From: Amycolatopsis tolypomycina
GTDB lineage: Bacteria > Actinomycetota > Actinomycetes > Mycobacteriales > Pseudonocardiaceae
DNA length: 64,000 nucleotides
Assembly (NCBI RefSeq): GCF_900105945.1
Contig: NZ_FNSO01000004.1
Location: 4,340,001-4,404,000, forward strand
Direction: 5' to 3'
The translations under genes and the position numbers were made by a program. Under the pieces are notes generated by a model. It was not told the DNA's origin. It was given only the letters and a program-made list of their open reading frames with translations, and searched no databases. Positions 32,825 to 41,152 of this stretch are shown one piece after another. Position 1 is the stretch's first letter. The number at the start of each line of letters is the position of its first letter.

Positions 32825-33727
32825 TCAGCGGCCGGCCGTGATCTCCTCGAGGGCCGCCCTGACCTGGTCGCGGAGCCATGCGTGCGCCGGGTCGGAGTCG
32901 TAGCGCTGGTGCCACGTGCAGCAGATCTCCGCCGCCGGGGACTCGGCCGGCAGGGGGTGGGTGATCAGCCCGAAGGCGTCGATCAACGGCCGGCCGAGCA
33001 CCGCCGTGCAGCTGACCAGCGCGTCGCTGCGTACCGCCAGCTGCAGGGCCGTCGCGAGGGTCGCCACCGAGGCGATCACCCGGCGGCGCAGGCCTTCCTC
33101 GGCCAGCACGTCGTCGATCGGGGCGGTGAGCCGGCCGCGGCGGGAGACCAGGACGTGCGGGTGCGCCGCGAACTCCCGCAGGTCGAGTCCCTCGGCCGCG
33201 GGGTGACCCCGGCGCATCGCCACCACCAGGGGGTCGTGCCCGAGCACCGCCGAGCGGAACTCGGGCAGCTGCGGCCGGGCACCACCGAGTTCGACGTCGA
33301 CGCGGCCGTGGCGCAGGTCGTCGGTGTCGGCGGAGTGCTCGGCGAGCACCCGCAGCCGCACGCCCGGCGCCCGTTCCTGGAGCCGGCCGGCCAGGACCGG
33401 GACCACCGAGGCCGCGAGCGCGTCGTGGCACTGGATCGTGAACGTGCGGTCCAGCTCGCCGAGGTTCAGCTCGCGGGCCGGCTGCAGGACCGCCCGCGCC
33501 TGCCTGACCAGCCGGTGCACGTCTTCGCGGACGGCCACCGCGTACGGCGTGGGCGCCATCGTGTGGCCGGTGCGGACCAGGATGTCGTCGCCGGTCACCG
33601 CGCGGAGCCTGCCGAGGGTGCGGCTGACCGCCGGCGACGACAGGTGCAGCCGCTCGGCCGCGCCCATCACGCTGCCCTCCTCGAGCAGCGCGTCGAGCAC
33701 CGTGAGCAAGTTCAAGTCGAGTTGCAC
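32825..33727 (-). CDS. LysR family transcriptional regulator
   Basis: A 300-residue LysR-type protein. The N-terminal winged helix (LLTVLDALLEEGSVMGAAERLHLSSPAVSRTLGRLR) occupies residues 5-45. A periplasmic-binding-protein-like effector domain follows (ELDRTFTIQCHDALAASVVPVL). GTG 33727 gives the family N-terminus VQLDLNLL. It diverges from an inositol-monophosphatase-like gene starting 28 nt away, its likely target together with itself. The inducer is unknown. Confidence 0.87.
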   Translation of the reverse strand: MQLDLNLLTVLDALLEEGSVMGAAERLHLSSPAVSRTLGRLRAVTGDDILVRTGHTMAPTPYAVAVREDVHRLVRQARAVLQPARELNLGELDRTFTIQCHDALAASVVPVLAGRLQERAPGVRLRVLAEHSADTDDLRHGRVDVELGGARPQLPEFRSAVLGHDPLVVAMRRGHPAAEGLDLREFAAHPHVLVSRRGRLTAPIDDVLAEEGLRRRVIASVATLATALQLAVRSDALVSCTAVLGRPLIDAFGLITHPLPAESPAAEICCTWHQRYDSDPAHAWLRDQVRAALEEITAGR

Positions 33728-33754
33728 GCCAGCAAGACAACCACAGGAGAACCC

Positions 33755-34535
33755 ATGAGCCAGGACCTGCTCGCCGCCACCACCACTGCCGTCCGGGACG
33801 CCGGGGCGCGGATGCTGGCCCGCTACTCCCCCGCGGCCCGCCAGCCCGGCCTCGCCGAGCTGCTCGAAAGCCTGCACGACAACGATTCCGCCGTCACCGA
33901 CGTGCTGCGCCCGGCCTTGACCGCGCTCCGGCCGGAGGCGCGCTGGCTCGACGACGAACACGGGTCCGGGCCGCTGCCCGCGGGGCGAGTGGTGGCTCAT
34001 CGATCCCATGGGCGGCAACGTCAACGCCGTGCACGGCATGCCCGGCTGGAACATCGGCGTGAGCCTCGTCCGCGACGGGCGCCCGGTGCTGGCCGTGCTG
34101 TACTTCCCGGTGGCGGACGAGCTGTTCACCGCCACCGAAGGCGGCGGAGCCCACCTCAACGGCGAACGGCTGCGGGTCTCCGCCAAGACGGCACTGGACG
34201 GCGCGCTGGCGGGCACCGGCCAGGCCCAGCCGGGCCACGACGCCGCCCTCTTCGCGCGGATGGGCGACTCGTTCGCCGCGATGTCGGCCGCGGCCTTGTA
34301 CGTGCGGATCTCGGTGCCGGTCACCCACCAGCTCGCCCAGGTCGCCGCGGGCCGGATGGACCTGCACTGGCAGTTCGACAACGTGCGGTCGCACGCCGCC
34401 GGCGTCCTGCTGGTCCAGGAAGCCGGCGGCGTCGTCACGGACCTCGACGGCGGCCCGTGGGACATCGCGGGGACGAGCTACCTCGCCGCCGCGCCCGGGG
34501 TGCACGCCGCCGCGCTGCGGGTCCTCACCGCGTGA
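33755..34535 (+). pseudogene. Inositol-monophosphatase-like gene with a frameshift
   Basis: The ATG at 33755 follows AGGAGAACCC and encodes MSQDLLAATTTAVRDAGARM and about 75 residues of an inositol monophosphatase family N-terminus. A G4 run at 33982-33985 shifts the frame. Deleting one G restores LPAGEWWLIDPMGGNVNAVHG and the rest of the protein to 34535 (WNIGVSLVRDGRPVLAVL, LVQEAGGVVTDLDG). The metal-binding DPxDG motif reads DPMGG, so the aspartate is lost as well. This is either a decayed gene, or a homopolymer sequencing error plus a noncatalytic paralogue. It lies divergent to the LysR regulator. Confidence 0.75.
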
Positions 34536-34542
34536 GCGCCGG

Positions 34543-35463
34543 TCAGGACAGGCCGAAGAAGGCGATGGCGGCGGCCGCCATCCCGGCCGACGGCAGGCTG
34601 TGCCCGGCACCCTGGATGCTGTAGGCCTCGACCTTGTCGGCGTACCGGCGGCGGTTCCAGTTCGCCTGCGGGGTGTCGGTGGACGTCGGCGCCTGGCTCA
34701 GGCCGAACACGTTCGTCCACTGCTCGATTTCCTCCTGCAGCAGCGAATACGGCACGAGCGTGTCGGCGGTGCCGTGCCACAGCTGGACGCGCGGGCGCGC
34801 GCCGGTGTACCCGGGGTAGGCCGCGCGGACGGCGTCACCCCACTGCTGGGGCGTGCGGTTCGCGCCGCCGCTGCCGGTGCACTTGCTGCTCCACGGCGGG
34901 AAGTCCGCCGCGTTCGCGAAGCACGCGAAGGGCACGCCCATGAACGCCGCGCCCGCCTTGAACACGTCGGGGTACAGGGCGAGCATTTCGTTGGTCATCA
35001 TGCCGCCCGACGACGACCCGGTGGCGAAGACGCGGTTCGGGTCGCCGCCGTAGCGCTGCTGCGCGTACGTCACCATCGAGACGATCGACACCGGGTCGCT
35101 GCCGCCGCCCCGCCGCTTCGCCGCGTCCGACCACGTGTCGAAGCACTTGCCGAAGCCGGCCTGCTGCTGGGCGCTGGGGTAGATGACGAGGAACCCGTAG
35201 CGGTCGGCGAGCGAGGCGAACTCGCTGCCGGAGTAGAAGCCGGGTCCCGAGCCGCCGCAGCCGTGCATGGCGACGACGATCGCGGGGTTGGCGGGCCGCC
35301 TGTCCGGCACGTAGACGTGCATGCGCATCCCGCCCGGGTTGTTCCCGAAGCCGGTCACTTCCACCAGCGCGGCGGCCGACGCCGTCGACGGCACCACCAC
35401 CGAGGTGACGGCCATCAGCAGGGCACTGGCGATGGTCACGAACGCCGTTCTGAATCCACTCAT
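34543..35463 (-). CDS. Secreted PHB depolymerase / CE1-type esterase
   Basis: A 306-residue exported esterase. A signal peptide spans residues 1-31 (FVTIASALLMAV, cleavage near ASAAA). The oxyanion region AMHGCGGSG, the lipase-box nucleophile Ser151 in GSSSGG, the acid in HGTADTLVP and the histidine in GAGHSLP are all visible. This matches the poly(3-hydroxybutyrate) depolymerase and feruloyl/acetylxylan esterase group; the polymer cannot be told from sequence. ATG 35463 follows GGAGGTCACCG. No separate binding domain is attached. It converges with the inositol-phosphatase-like gene, with 7 nt between the two stops. Confidence 0.88.
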   Translation of the reverse strand: MSGFRTAFVTIASALLMAVTSVVVPSTASAAALVEVTGFGNNPGGMRMHVYVPDRRPANPAIVVAMHGCGGSGPGFYSGSEFASLADRYGFLVIYPSAQQQAGFGKCFDTWSDAAKRRGGGSDPVSIVSMVTYAQQRYGGDPNRVFATGSSSGGMMTNEMLALYPDVFKAGAAFMGVPFACFANAADFPPWSSKCTGSGGANRTPQQWGDAVRAAYPGYTGARPRVQLWHGTADTLVPYSLLQEEIEQWTNVFGLSQAPTSTDTPQANWNRRRYADKVEAYSIQGAGHSLPSAGMAAAAIAFFGLS

Positions 35464-35652
35464 CGGTGACCTCCGGTCGGCGATCCCCCTCGCCCCACCG
35501 AGGTTAGGCAGATTCGGAACGACCGTCAACAATTCATCGAGTATTCCGCGATGCCGAAACTTTCGAACTCAGTGATATCCTCGAAATGCCGAACAAACGA
35601 TTGATGATCGTCGCGAAAACAGCGAAGAATCCGGCGCGCGGGAGGTGGGCGC

Positions 35653-36489
35653 ATGCTCGAAGCGGCCGGCTGGGCGGAGGAGGAGGGCGCACCGGGCGTG
35701 CGGCCCGAGGCCCTGTTGCTCACCCTGTTCGGCGACCACGTGCTGGACCGCGGGATCGCCGTGTCGACGGGCGGGGTCATCGCCGTCCTCGACCGGCTCG
35801 GCGTCGGCGAGCACGCCACCCGGGCGACGCTCAGCAGGATGAGCCGCCGCGACCTGCTCCGCACCGTCCGCCGGGGCCGCCAGGCGTTCCTGGCCCTGAC
35901 CGCGCACGGCACGGCGGTGCTGCGCGACGGGCAGCGCAAGCTCGACGGCGACGTCGTCGACCGGCACTGGGACGGCCGGTGGACGCTGCTGACGTTCTCG
36001 GTCCCGGAATCCCGCCGCGCGGACCGGTACGCGCTGCGCACCCGCCTGGGCTGGTTCGGGTTCGGCCCGCTGCGCAGCGGCCTGTGGGTCTCGGCGTCGG
36101 CGGCGGACATCTCGGCGGCGCTGGCCGAGCTCGACCTGCTCGACCACGCCGAGGTGTTCCGCGCCGAGCCGTTCATGTGGACCGACCCCGCCCGCATCGC
36201 CCGCGAAGCCTGGGACCTCCCCCGGATCGCGGCGGGCTACGAGCAATTCCTCCGCCGCTGGGGCTCACGCGCCCCCGAAGACCTCGGCGACGCCCTGTCG
36301 TGCCGCATCCGCCTGGGCGCGGAGTGGCTCCTGCTGATCCGCCGCGACCCGGTCCTGCCGCCGGCCCTGCTGCCACCGGACTGGCCGGGCACCAGGGCGG
36401 CGGCTTTGTTCCGCACCCTGCGGAGGCAGTGGACGCAGCCGGCCGAAGGGTTGGCGGGCGAGCTGCTGGAGTTCCTCGTGGAGGACTGA
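35653..36489 (+). CDS. PaaX family transcriptional regulator (second copy)
   Basis: A 278-residue PaaX-type protein with N-terminal winged helix (VIAVLDRLGVGEHATRATLSRMSRRDLLRTVRRG), core segment RWTLLTFSVPESRRADRYALRTRLGWFGFG and C-terminal helical part. It is distinct in sequence from the PaaX at 24758-25582. ATG 35653 follows GGGAGGTGGGCGC. It is divergent from the secreted esterase across a 190-nt AT-richer region that contains TTTCGA and TCGAAA in inverted orientation (near 35561 and 35582). The esterase is therefore a possible target. Confidence 0.88.
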   Translation: MLEAAGWAEEEGAPGVRPEALLLTLFGDHVLDRGIAVSTGGVIAVLDRLGVGEHATRATLSRMSRRDLLRTVRRGRQAFLALTAHGTAVLRDGQRKLDGDVVDRHWDGRWTLLTFSVPESRRADRYALRTRLGWFGFGPLRSGLWVSASAADISAALAELDLLDHAEVFRAEPFMWTDPARIAREAWDLPRIAAGYEQFLRRWGSRAPEDLGDALSCRIRLGAEWLLLIRRDPVLPPALLPPDWPGTRAAALFRTLRRQWTQPAEGLAGELLEFLVED

Positions 36490-36530
36490 GTCGCGGCGGC
36501 GCTCGCCCCGCAATGACGCCCGACGGCGGT

Positions 36531-36554
36531 TGCCACGTTGCATGCCACGTTGCA
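36531..36554. repeat. Tandem 12-bp repeat TGCCACGTTGCA, probable operator
   Basis: Two perfect adjacent copies, 38 nt before the GTG of the glycosidase-like gene. TTGCA and TGCCACGT words recur at the junction. Placement before a secreted sugar-active protein suggests a regulator binding site. Confidence 0.5.
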
Positions 36555-36591
36555 AGCTGGTGTCCCCGCCGTCCCCCTCGGAGGTCAACCT

Positions 36592-38034
36592 GTGACCGGC
36601 TTCGAACGACGTGACGTGCTCCGTGCCCTCGCCACGCTGGGTGTCACCGGCGTGAGCGCGAGCCTGTTCGGCGGTACCGCCGAGGCGGCCGGCGAGAGCC
36701 CGCTGGACCTGGAGTTCGCGGTCACCGAGCAGTTCCGGCCGTTCGACCTGATCGCCCCGAAGTTCGTCCAGCTCGACTCCCCCGCTCGGCCCGGTGCGCT
36801 CGTCAAGACCGGCATCCGGCCGAAGGCGCCCTACGGGACCGTGACCGTGCAGGTCCTCGACGACCGCGCGCCGGTCGTGGCCGGGCTGGCCGGGAATGGG
36901 GTCTCCGTGCTCGGCACCTACGACGCCGCCGCGGGGCGGGCCGGGATCGAGGTCACCACCGCGGCCGGGACCGCCGTGGTCAAGACCGTGGCGGCCGATC
37001 TGCGGGCGCCGTTCGGCTTTGCCGTGGTGGTCAACGAAAACGCCGTCACGGTGCTGGCCGACCGCGGCAGCGGCTGGCGGCCGCTGCTGACCGAGCGTGA
37101 CCAGGTCCGGGCGCGGATCGACCTGCGCGACCCGGCCGTGCTGGGCCGGCTGGGTTACGCCTACGGCAGCCGCGGGGCGGCGCGGCTCGGGCGGGTCCGG
37201 GCCGGGTACTTCGGGCAGGCCGGCGTCCGCGATCCGCACGTCGTGCAGCACGCCGACGGCCGCCCCTACATCCGGGACGGCAAGCTCTACCTGACCATGA
37301 CGAACGCCGGTCTCGGGTTCTTCCAGCAGGCGCACTGGGCCGTGTGGACGCTCGACCTGGCCGATCCGGCCAAGCTGGAGCAGGTGGCCACGCTGTTCTT
37401 CGCGCGCGACGGCGTCGTCCTCGGCGACCACGCGGGCCAGATCGTCCGCGACGGCGACCGCTTCGTCCTGCTGATGAGCTCGTGGGGCGACTTCTCGTTC
37501 GACGGTGTCCACGTGCGCCACACCGTCACCCGCGCCGACGTGCTTTCGGGCGTGCACGTCCTGCCCACCGAGCGGCTGCCGCTGCCGACGACGGTCAGTT
37601 CGTGGGACCCGGCCCTGACGAAGATCGGCGGCCGCTGGCACCTCGCGTTCGTCGAAAGCCCCGCCCAGCAACCGGCGTTCGTGTTCCACCCGGCGCTGGC
37701 GGCCGCCCCGCGCGGCGCGGACTACGACGAAGGGCTGACGCTGCTGGGCGCCGACCTCTCGGTGCAGCAGACCGAGGGGACGATCCTGCAGCGGGTGGGC
37801 GGCCGCTGGTACGTGTTCGCCAGCGACGGCGACGCCCGGGAGTACCCGGTGTACGACCTGCGGATGCGCAAGCTGGGCACGCTGAACGCCCCGTACGGCA
37901 CGAACATCCCGCACCCGATGCTGGTCCGCGTCGGCGGGAGCTGGTGGCTGCCGACCTTCGACGGCACCCAGTACGCGGAGGACGTCCTCGGCTACGGCGG
38001 CCACGGCGACTTCATCCTGATGCGGTCGCGCTAG
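36592..38034 (+). CDS. Tat-exported glycosyl-hydrolase-like beta-propeller protein
   Basis: A 480-residue protein with a twin-arginine signal (FERRDVLRALATLGVTGVSA, cleavage near AEA). The body has repeated beta-propeller-like segments: VRDPHVVQHADGRPYIRDGKLYLTMT, GDHAGQIVRDGDRFVLLMSS, DPALTKIGGRWHLAFVESP and EGTILQRVGGRWYVFASDG. These resemble five-bladed GH43/GH117-type folds, but the catalytic acids cannot be assigned by eye, so the activity is unproven. GTG 36592 follows GGAGGTCAACCT; an ATG at 36538 lacks a ribosome-binding site. The stop shares the palindrome CTAG with the convergent LLM gene. Confidence 0.75.
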   Translation: MTGFERRDVLRALATLGVTGVSASLFGGTAEAAGESPLDLEFAVTEQFRPFDLIAPKFVQLDSPARPGALVKTGIRPKAPYGTVTVQVLDDRAPVVAGLAGNGVSVLGTYDAAAGRAGIEVTTAAGTAVVKTVAADLRAPFGFAVVVNENAVTVLADRGSGWRPLLTERDQVRARIDLRDPAVLGRLGYAYGSRGAARLGRVRAGYFGQAGVRDPHVVQHADGRPYIRDGKLYLTMTNAGLGFFQQAHWAVWTLDLADPAKLEQVATLFFARDGVVLGDHAGQIVRDGDRFVLLMSSWGDFSFDGVHVRHTVTRADVLSGVHVLPTERLPLPTTVSSWDPALTKIGGRWHLAFVESPAQQPAFVFHPALAAAPRGADYDEGLTLLGADLSVQQTEGTILQRVGGRWYVFASDGDAREYPVYDLRMRKLGTLNAPYGTNIPHPMLVRVGGSWWLPTFDGTQYAEDVLGYGGHGDFILMRSR

Positions 38035-38951
38035 CCCCCCATCGCCTCGGCCCGGCGCACCACCTCGCGGCACAGCCGCCCGACGTCGTCCGGGTCGTCG
38101 GTGAACTGGGACGGCTTCAGGCAGAACGTCGTGAAGCCCTGCTCGATCTGCTCGGGCAAGGCGGCCATCGCCTGCCCGAGGTCGGCGCACGATTCCGCGT
38201 CCGGGAACACCGCCCGCGTGCCGCCGACCAGTTCCAGCTCGCGGCCGGGCACCGCGGCCCGCAGCCGGGACAAGTCCGCTGTGGACGGAACGCCGAGCGG
38301 GTGGAAGCCGTGCCCGTAGCGGACGATCCGGTCCAGCAGCCGGTCGTGCAGGCGCTGGCCGCCGAACCACATCCGCGGGCCGTCCGGGCGGTAGGCCTTG
38401 GGTTCGAAGGAGATGTCCTCGAAGGCGAAGAACTCGCCGGAGTACGAGGCCGGCGACGACCGCCACAGCAGGTCCAGGATTTCGAGCTGCTCGTCGAGGA
38501 TCCGGCCGCGCCGCGCGAACGGCACGCCGAGGGCGTCGTATTCGTCGCGGCTCCAGCTGACCGTCGGCTGCACGACCAGGCGGCCCTCGCTCAGCAGGTC
38601 CAGGGTGCCCAGCTCCCGCGCGAGCAGCAGCGGGTGCCGCAGCGGCGCCAGGATCGCCCCGGCGACCAGCCGGATCCGGGAAGTCACCGCGGCGATCGAC
38701 GACAGCAGGGAGAGCGAATGCGGCCACGGCGTCAGCGGATCCTGGTTCCCCGGCAACGCGTACTCGCGCGGGTTGGCCATGAGGCCCCGGTCCGAGGCGT
38801 CCGGGCCGAGCACGACGTGTTCACTGATCATCACGGCGTCGAACCCGGCGTCCTCGGCCTCGCGGGCCCACCGCACCAGCGTCGGCAGGTCCCGGCCCGA
38901 GGTCAGCGTCCAGTTCTCGCTGAGGATCAGCAGCATCCGGGGCGCGGTCAT
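38031..38951 (-). CDS. LLM class F420-dependent oxidoreductase
   Basis: A 306-residue luciferase-like protein with the TIM-barrel start (LLILSENWTLTSGRDLPTLVRWAREAEDAGFDAVMISEHV) and the family segment LVAGAILAPLRHPLLLARELGTLDLLSEGRL. Actinobacterial members generally use coenzyme F420. It overlaps the permease gene by 4 nt and is the second gene of that operon, which has regulon operator site 1 upstream. It could oxidise an imported substrate or the C-N bond of a gamma-glutamylated amine; the reaction is unknown. Confidence 0.85.
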   Translation of the reverse strand: MTAPRMLLILSENWTLTSGRDLPTLVRWAREAEDAGFDAVMISEHVVLGPDASDRGLMANPREYALPGNQDPLTPWPHSLSLLSSIAAVTSRIRLVAGAILAPLRHPLLLARELGTLDLLSEGRLVVQPTVSWSRDEYDALGVPFARRGRILDEQLEILDLLWRSSPASYSGEFFAFEDISFEPKAYRPDGPRMWFGGQRLHDRLLDRIVRYGHGFHPLGVPSTADLSRLRAAVPGRELELVGGTRAVFPDAESCADLGQAMAALPEQIEQGFTTFCLKPSQFTDDPDDVGRLCREVVRRAEAMGG

Positions 38952-40378
38952 GCGCGCGCCGCGTGCCGGAAGGCGAGCACCAGCCCGAGGGCGAAGACCA
39001 CGACCGCCGCGTACGGCGCGTAGATGATCGGCGCGCTCACCTTGTAGACGGCGCCGAAGATCGCGGCGCCGGTGACGACGATGCCGACCGTGCCCGCCAG
39101 GTACACCGCCCAGCGGCGCCGGTGGTCGCGCAGGCCGCGCAGCGCACCCGCCGACATCAGCAGGTAGATCACGGCGAGGGAGAACCCGCCGAAGGTCGAG
39201 CCCCAGCTGAACATCGCCACGTAGTGCGGCATCTCCGGCTGCGCGAGCAGGCCGGTCCAGGTGGCGGTGAGGACGATGACCACCGCGTGGAACGCCACGA
39301 CGACCGCGGCCGCGGCCAGCGGGGTGCCGCGGCCGCTCACCTTGCCCAGCGCCGCGGGCAGCCGCCGGTCGCGGGCGAGGGCGAACATGCCCCGCGACGC
39401 CGACACCGCGCACCCGATCAGCACCGCGAGCATGTCGAGCACCACGACCAGCTCCAGCAGCCGCCGGACGGCGACGGAGCCGAACCCGCCGTCGGAGACC
39501 GGGCCGGCGAGCCCGAACAGCGGGGCGCCCGCGTTCTTGCCGAGCGCGTCGAGGTCGAAGTGGTAGCCCGCGACCTGGCTGTAGGAGCCGATGACGTAGA
39601 AGACGGCCACGGTGAGCACCGAGATCAGCACCGCGCGCGGGATGTCCCGCTTCGGGTGCGCGGTCTCTTCGCCCAGGTTGGCCGCGGTTTCGAAGCCGGT
39701 GAAGAGCAGCACGCCGTACAGCACACCGAACAGGACGCCGCCGAAGCCCTGCGGGGACGAGGCCGGCGTGAACGCCTTGCCGACGTCGTCGGCCGCGCCG
39801 GCCTTCACGATCACCACGACGAAGAACGCGAGCACGACGGCGAAGGACACGAGCGCGAGGACCAGCTGGGCCCGCGTCGACAGGGCGACCCCGAGGTACA
39901 GCACGACCGCGAGCCCGAGCAGCAGGAGCAGGTCCCAGCCGGCCTCGGGCAGCGGCGTGACGCCGAACTCGGCCTGCAGGGTGTCGTGGATCGTGCCGCC
40001 GATCATCACCAGGATCCCGGCGCCGAGCGCGAGAATGCCCGCGTAGTACAGGAATCCGGCGGCGGCGCCGATGCGCTTGCCGAGACCGTCGGTGACGTAG
40101 TCGTAGAGGGAGCCGGCGGAGTGGATGCGCTTGGTGTACTCGGAAACGATCCAGCCGAGGCCCAGCACGCCGACCGCGGCGATCACCACCGAGAGGGGTG
40201 CGGCCGCGCCCGCGCCGCTGCCGGAGGCGTTGAGCCCGACCAGGAGCGGGACCAGGAAGGCGATCGAGAAGACCGGCCCGATCACGCCGACGGACTGCGC
40301 GATCGCGTCCACCAGCTTGAGGGAACCACCGAGCCGGTGGCCGGTGGTCACGTTTTCCGAAACGGCATGGTCGACCAT
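38948..40378 (-). CDS. APC family amino acid/amine permease
   Basis: A 476-residue membrane transporter with 12 predicted helices. It has the APC-type start (LKLVDAIAQSVGVIGPVFSIAFLVP) and GVLLFTGFETAANLGEETAHPKRDIPRAV, a signature region of the superfamily. ATG 40378 follows GAGGAGG at good spacing. It is first in a two-gene operon with the LLM oxidoreductase. Operator site 1 lies at 40411-40429 just upstream. The position next to a gamma-glutamyl ligase system is like PuuP, so an amine substrate is plausible. Confidence 0.87.
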   Translation of the reverse strand: MVDHAVSENVTTGHRLGGSLKLVDAIAQSVGVIGPVFSIAFLVPLLVGLNASGSGAGAAAPLSVVIAAVGVLGLGWIVSEYTKRIHSAGSLYDYVTDGLGKRIGAAAGFLYYAGILALGAGILVMIGGTIHDTLQAEFGVTPLPEAGWDLLLLLGLAVVLYLGVALSTRAQLVLALVSFAVVLAFFVVVIVKAGAADDVGKAFTPASSPQGFGGVLFGVLYGVLLFTGFETAANLGEETAHPKRDIPRAVLISVLTVAVFYVIGSYSQVAGYHFDLDALGKNAGAPLFGLAGPVSDGGFGSVAVRRLLELVVVLDMLAVLIGCAVSASRGMFALARDRRLPAALGKVSGRGTPLAAAAVVVAFHAVVIVLTATWTGLLAQPEMPHYVAMFSWGSTFGGFSLAVIYLLMSAGALRGLRDHRRRWAVYLAGTVGIVVTGAAIFGAVYKVSAPIIYAPYAAVVVFALGLVLAFRHAARA

Positions 40379-40410
40379 GCGTGCCTCCTCGGCTCCGCCC
40401 CCGGCGCGGG

Positions 40411-40429
40411 AATCGTACGGGTTCAAACG
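40411..40429 (-). promoter_or_regulatory. Regulon operator site 1 (permease operon)
   Basis: On the minus strand it reads CGTTTGAACCCGTACGATT, matching the five-site consensus CGTTTGRNNCCGNACGAT. It ends 33 nt before the permease start. A partly overlapping divergent start of a second copy, CGTTTGGATC, runs on the plus strand from 40428. Confidence 0.75.
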
Positions 40430-40444
40430 TTTGGATCGCAATAG

Positions 40445-41152
40445 TCAGCAGGCGAAGATTTCGTTCAGGTAGGCCGAAACCAGCGTCTCGGTGCGCCGCC
40501 GGGCGTCCGCGGCGAGCCGGTCGGCGTCCGCGACGAGGTCCGCCGGGCGCAGCCCGAGCCCGCGCGCCTGGGCCGCGCCGCCGCCTGCGACCCAGCGCCG
40601 GATGCCGGCCGGCGTCACCTCGGGGTGGAACTGCACGCCGAGGCTGCGGCCGATCCGGTAGGCCTGCGGGGCCGCGGCGTTGCGGGCCAGCTCGACCGCC
40701 CCGGGCGGCACGGTGAACCGGTCGAAGTGCCACTGGAACCACGGTCCCGACGGCACCAGGTCCGGCCGGTCGGACTCGACGCCGACCCAGCCGATCTCCG
40801 GCGACGGCGACCGCGTGACCGTGCCGCCGAGCGCGCGGGCCAGCGCCTGCGCGCCGAAACAGATGCCGAACACCGCGCCGCCGCCGGCCACCGCGTCGGC
40901 GAGCCACCGCAGTTCCGGCGCCAGCCACCGGCCGATCCGGGCGTCGTCGACGCCGGCACTCCACGGCGCGCCCAGCGGCACCAGCAGGTCATAGGCGGCA
41001 CTGTCCGGAAAGGACGGTTCGACGTCCGGCGCGTGGTGGCGGTCCTCGGGCACGACGACGAGTTCGTCGACCTGCCAGCCGAGGTCGCGCAGCGCGGCGC
41101 CGACGTACCCGGGGTCCGACAGCGCGTCGTGGCAGACGCACAGCGCGCGCAT
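40445..41152 (-). CDS. Type 1 glutamine amidotransferase
   Basis: A 235-residue class I amidotransferase domain protein. The nucleophile is in FGICFGAQALARALGG and the histidine-glutamate pair in GVQFHPEVTP. It is the third gene of the GS-like/P450 operon, with a 1-nt overlap to the P450. GATase-like and GS-like proteins are paired in aniline-type and amine gamma-glutamylation pathways. There the GATase hydrolyses or recycles the gamma-glutamyl amide. Direct use of glutamine for another enzyme is an alternative. Confidence 0.83.
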   Translation of the reverse strand: MRALCVCHDALSDPGYVGAALRDLGWQVDELVVVPEDRHHAPDVEPSFPDSAAYDLLVPLGAPWSAGVDDARIGRWLAPELRWLADAVAGGGAVFGICFGAQALARALGGTVTRSPSPEIGWVGVESDRPDLVPSGPWFQWHFDRFTVPPGAVELARNAAAPQAYRIGRSLGVQFHPEVTPAGIRRWVAGGGAAQARGLGLRPADLVADADRLAADARRRTETLVSAYLNEIFAC

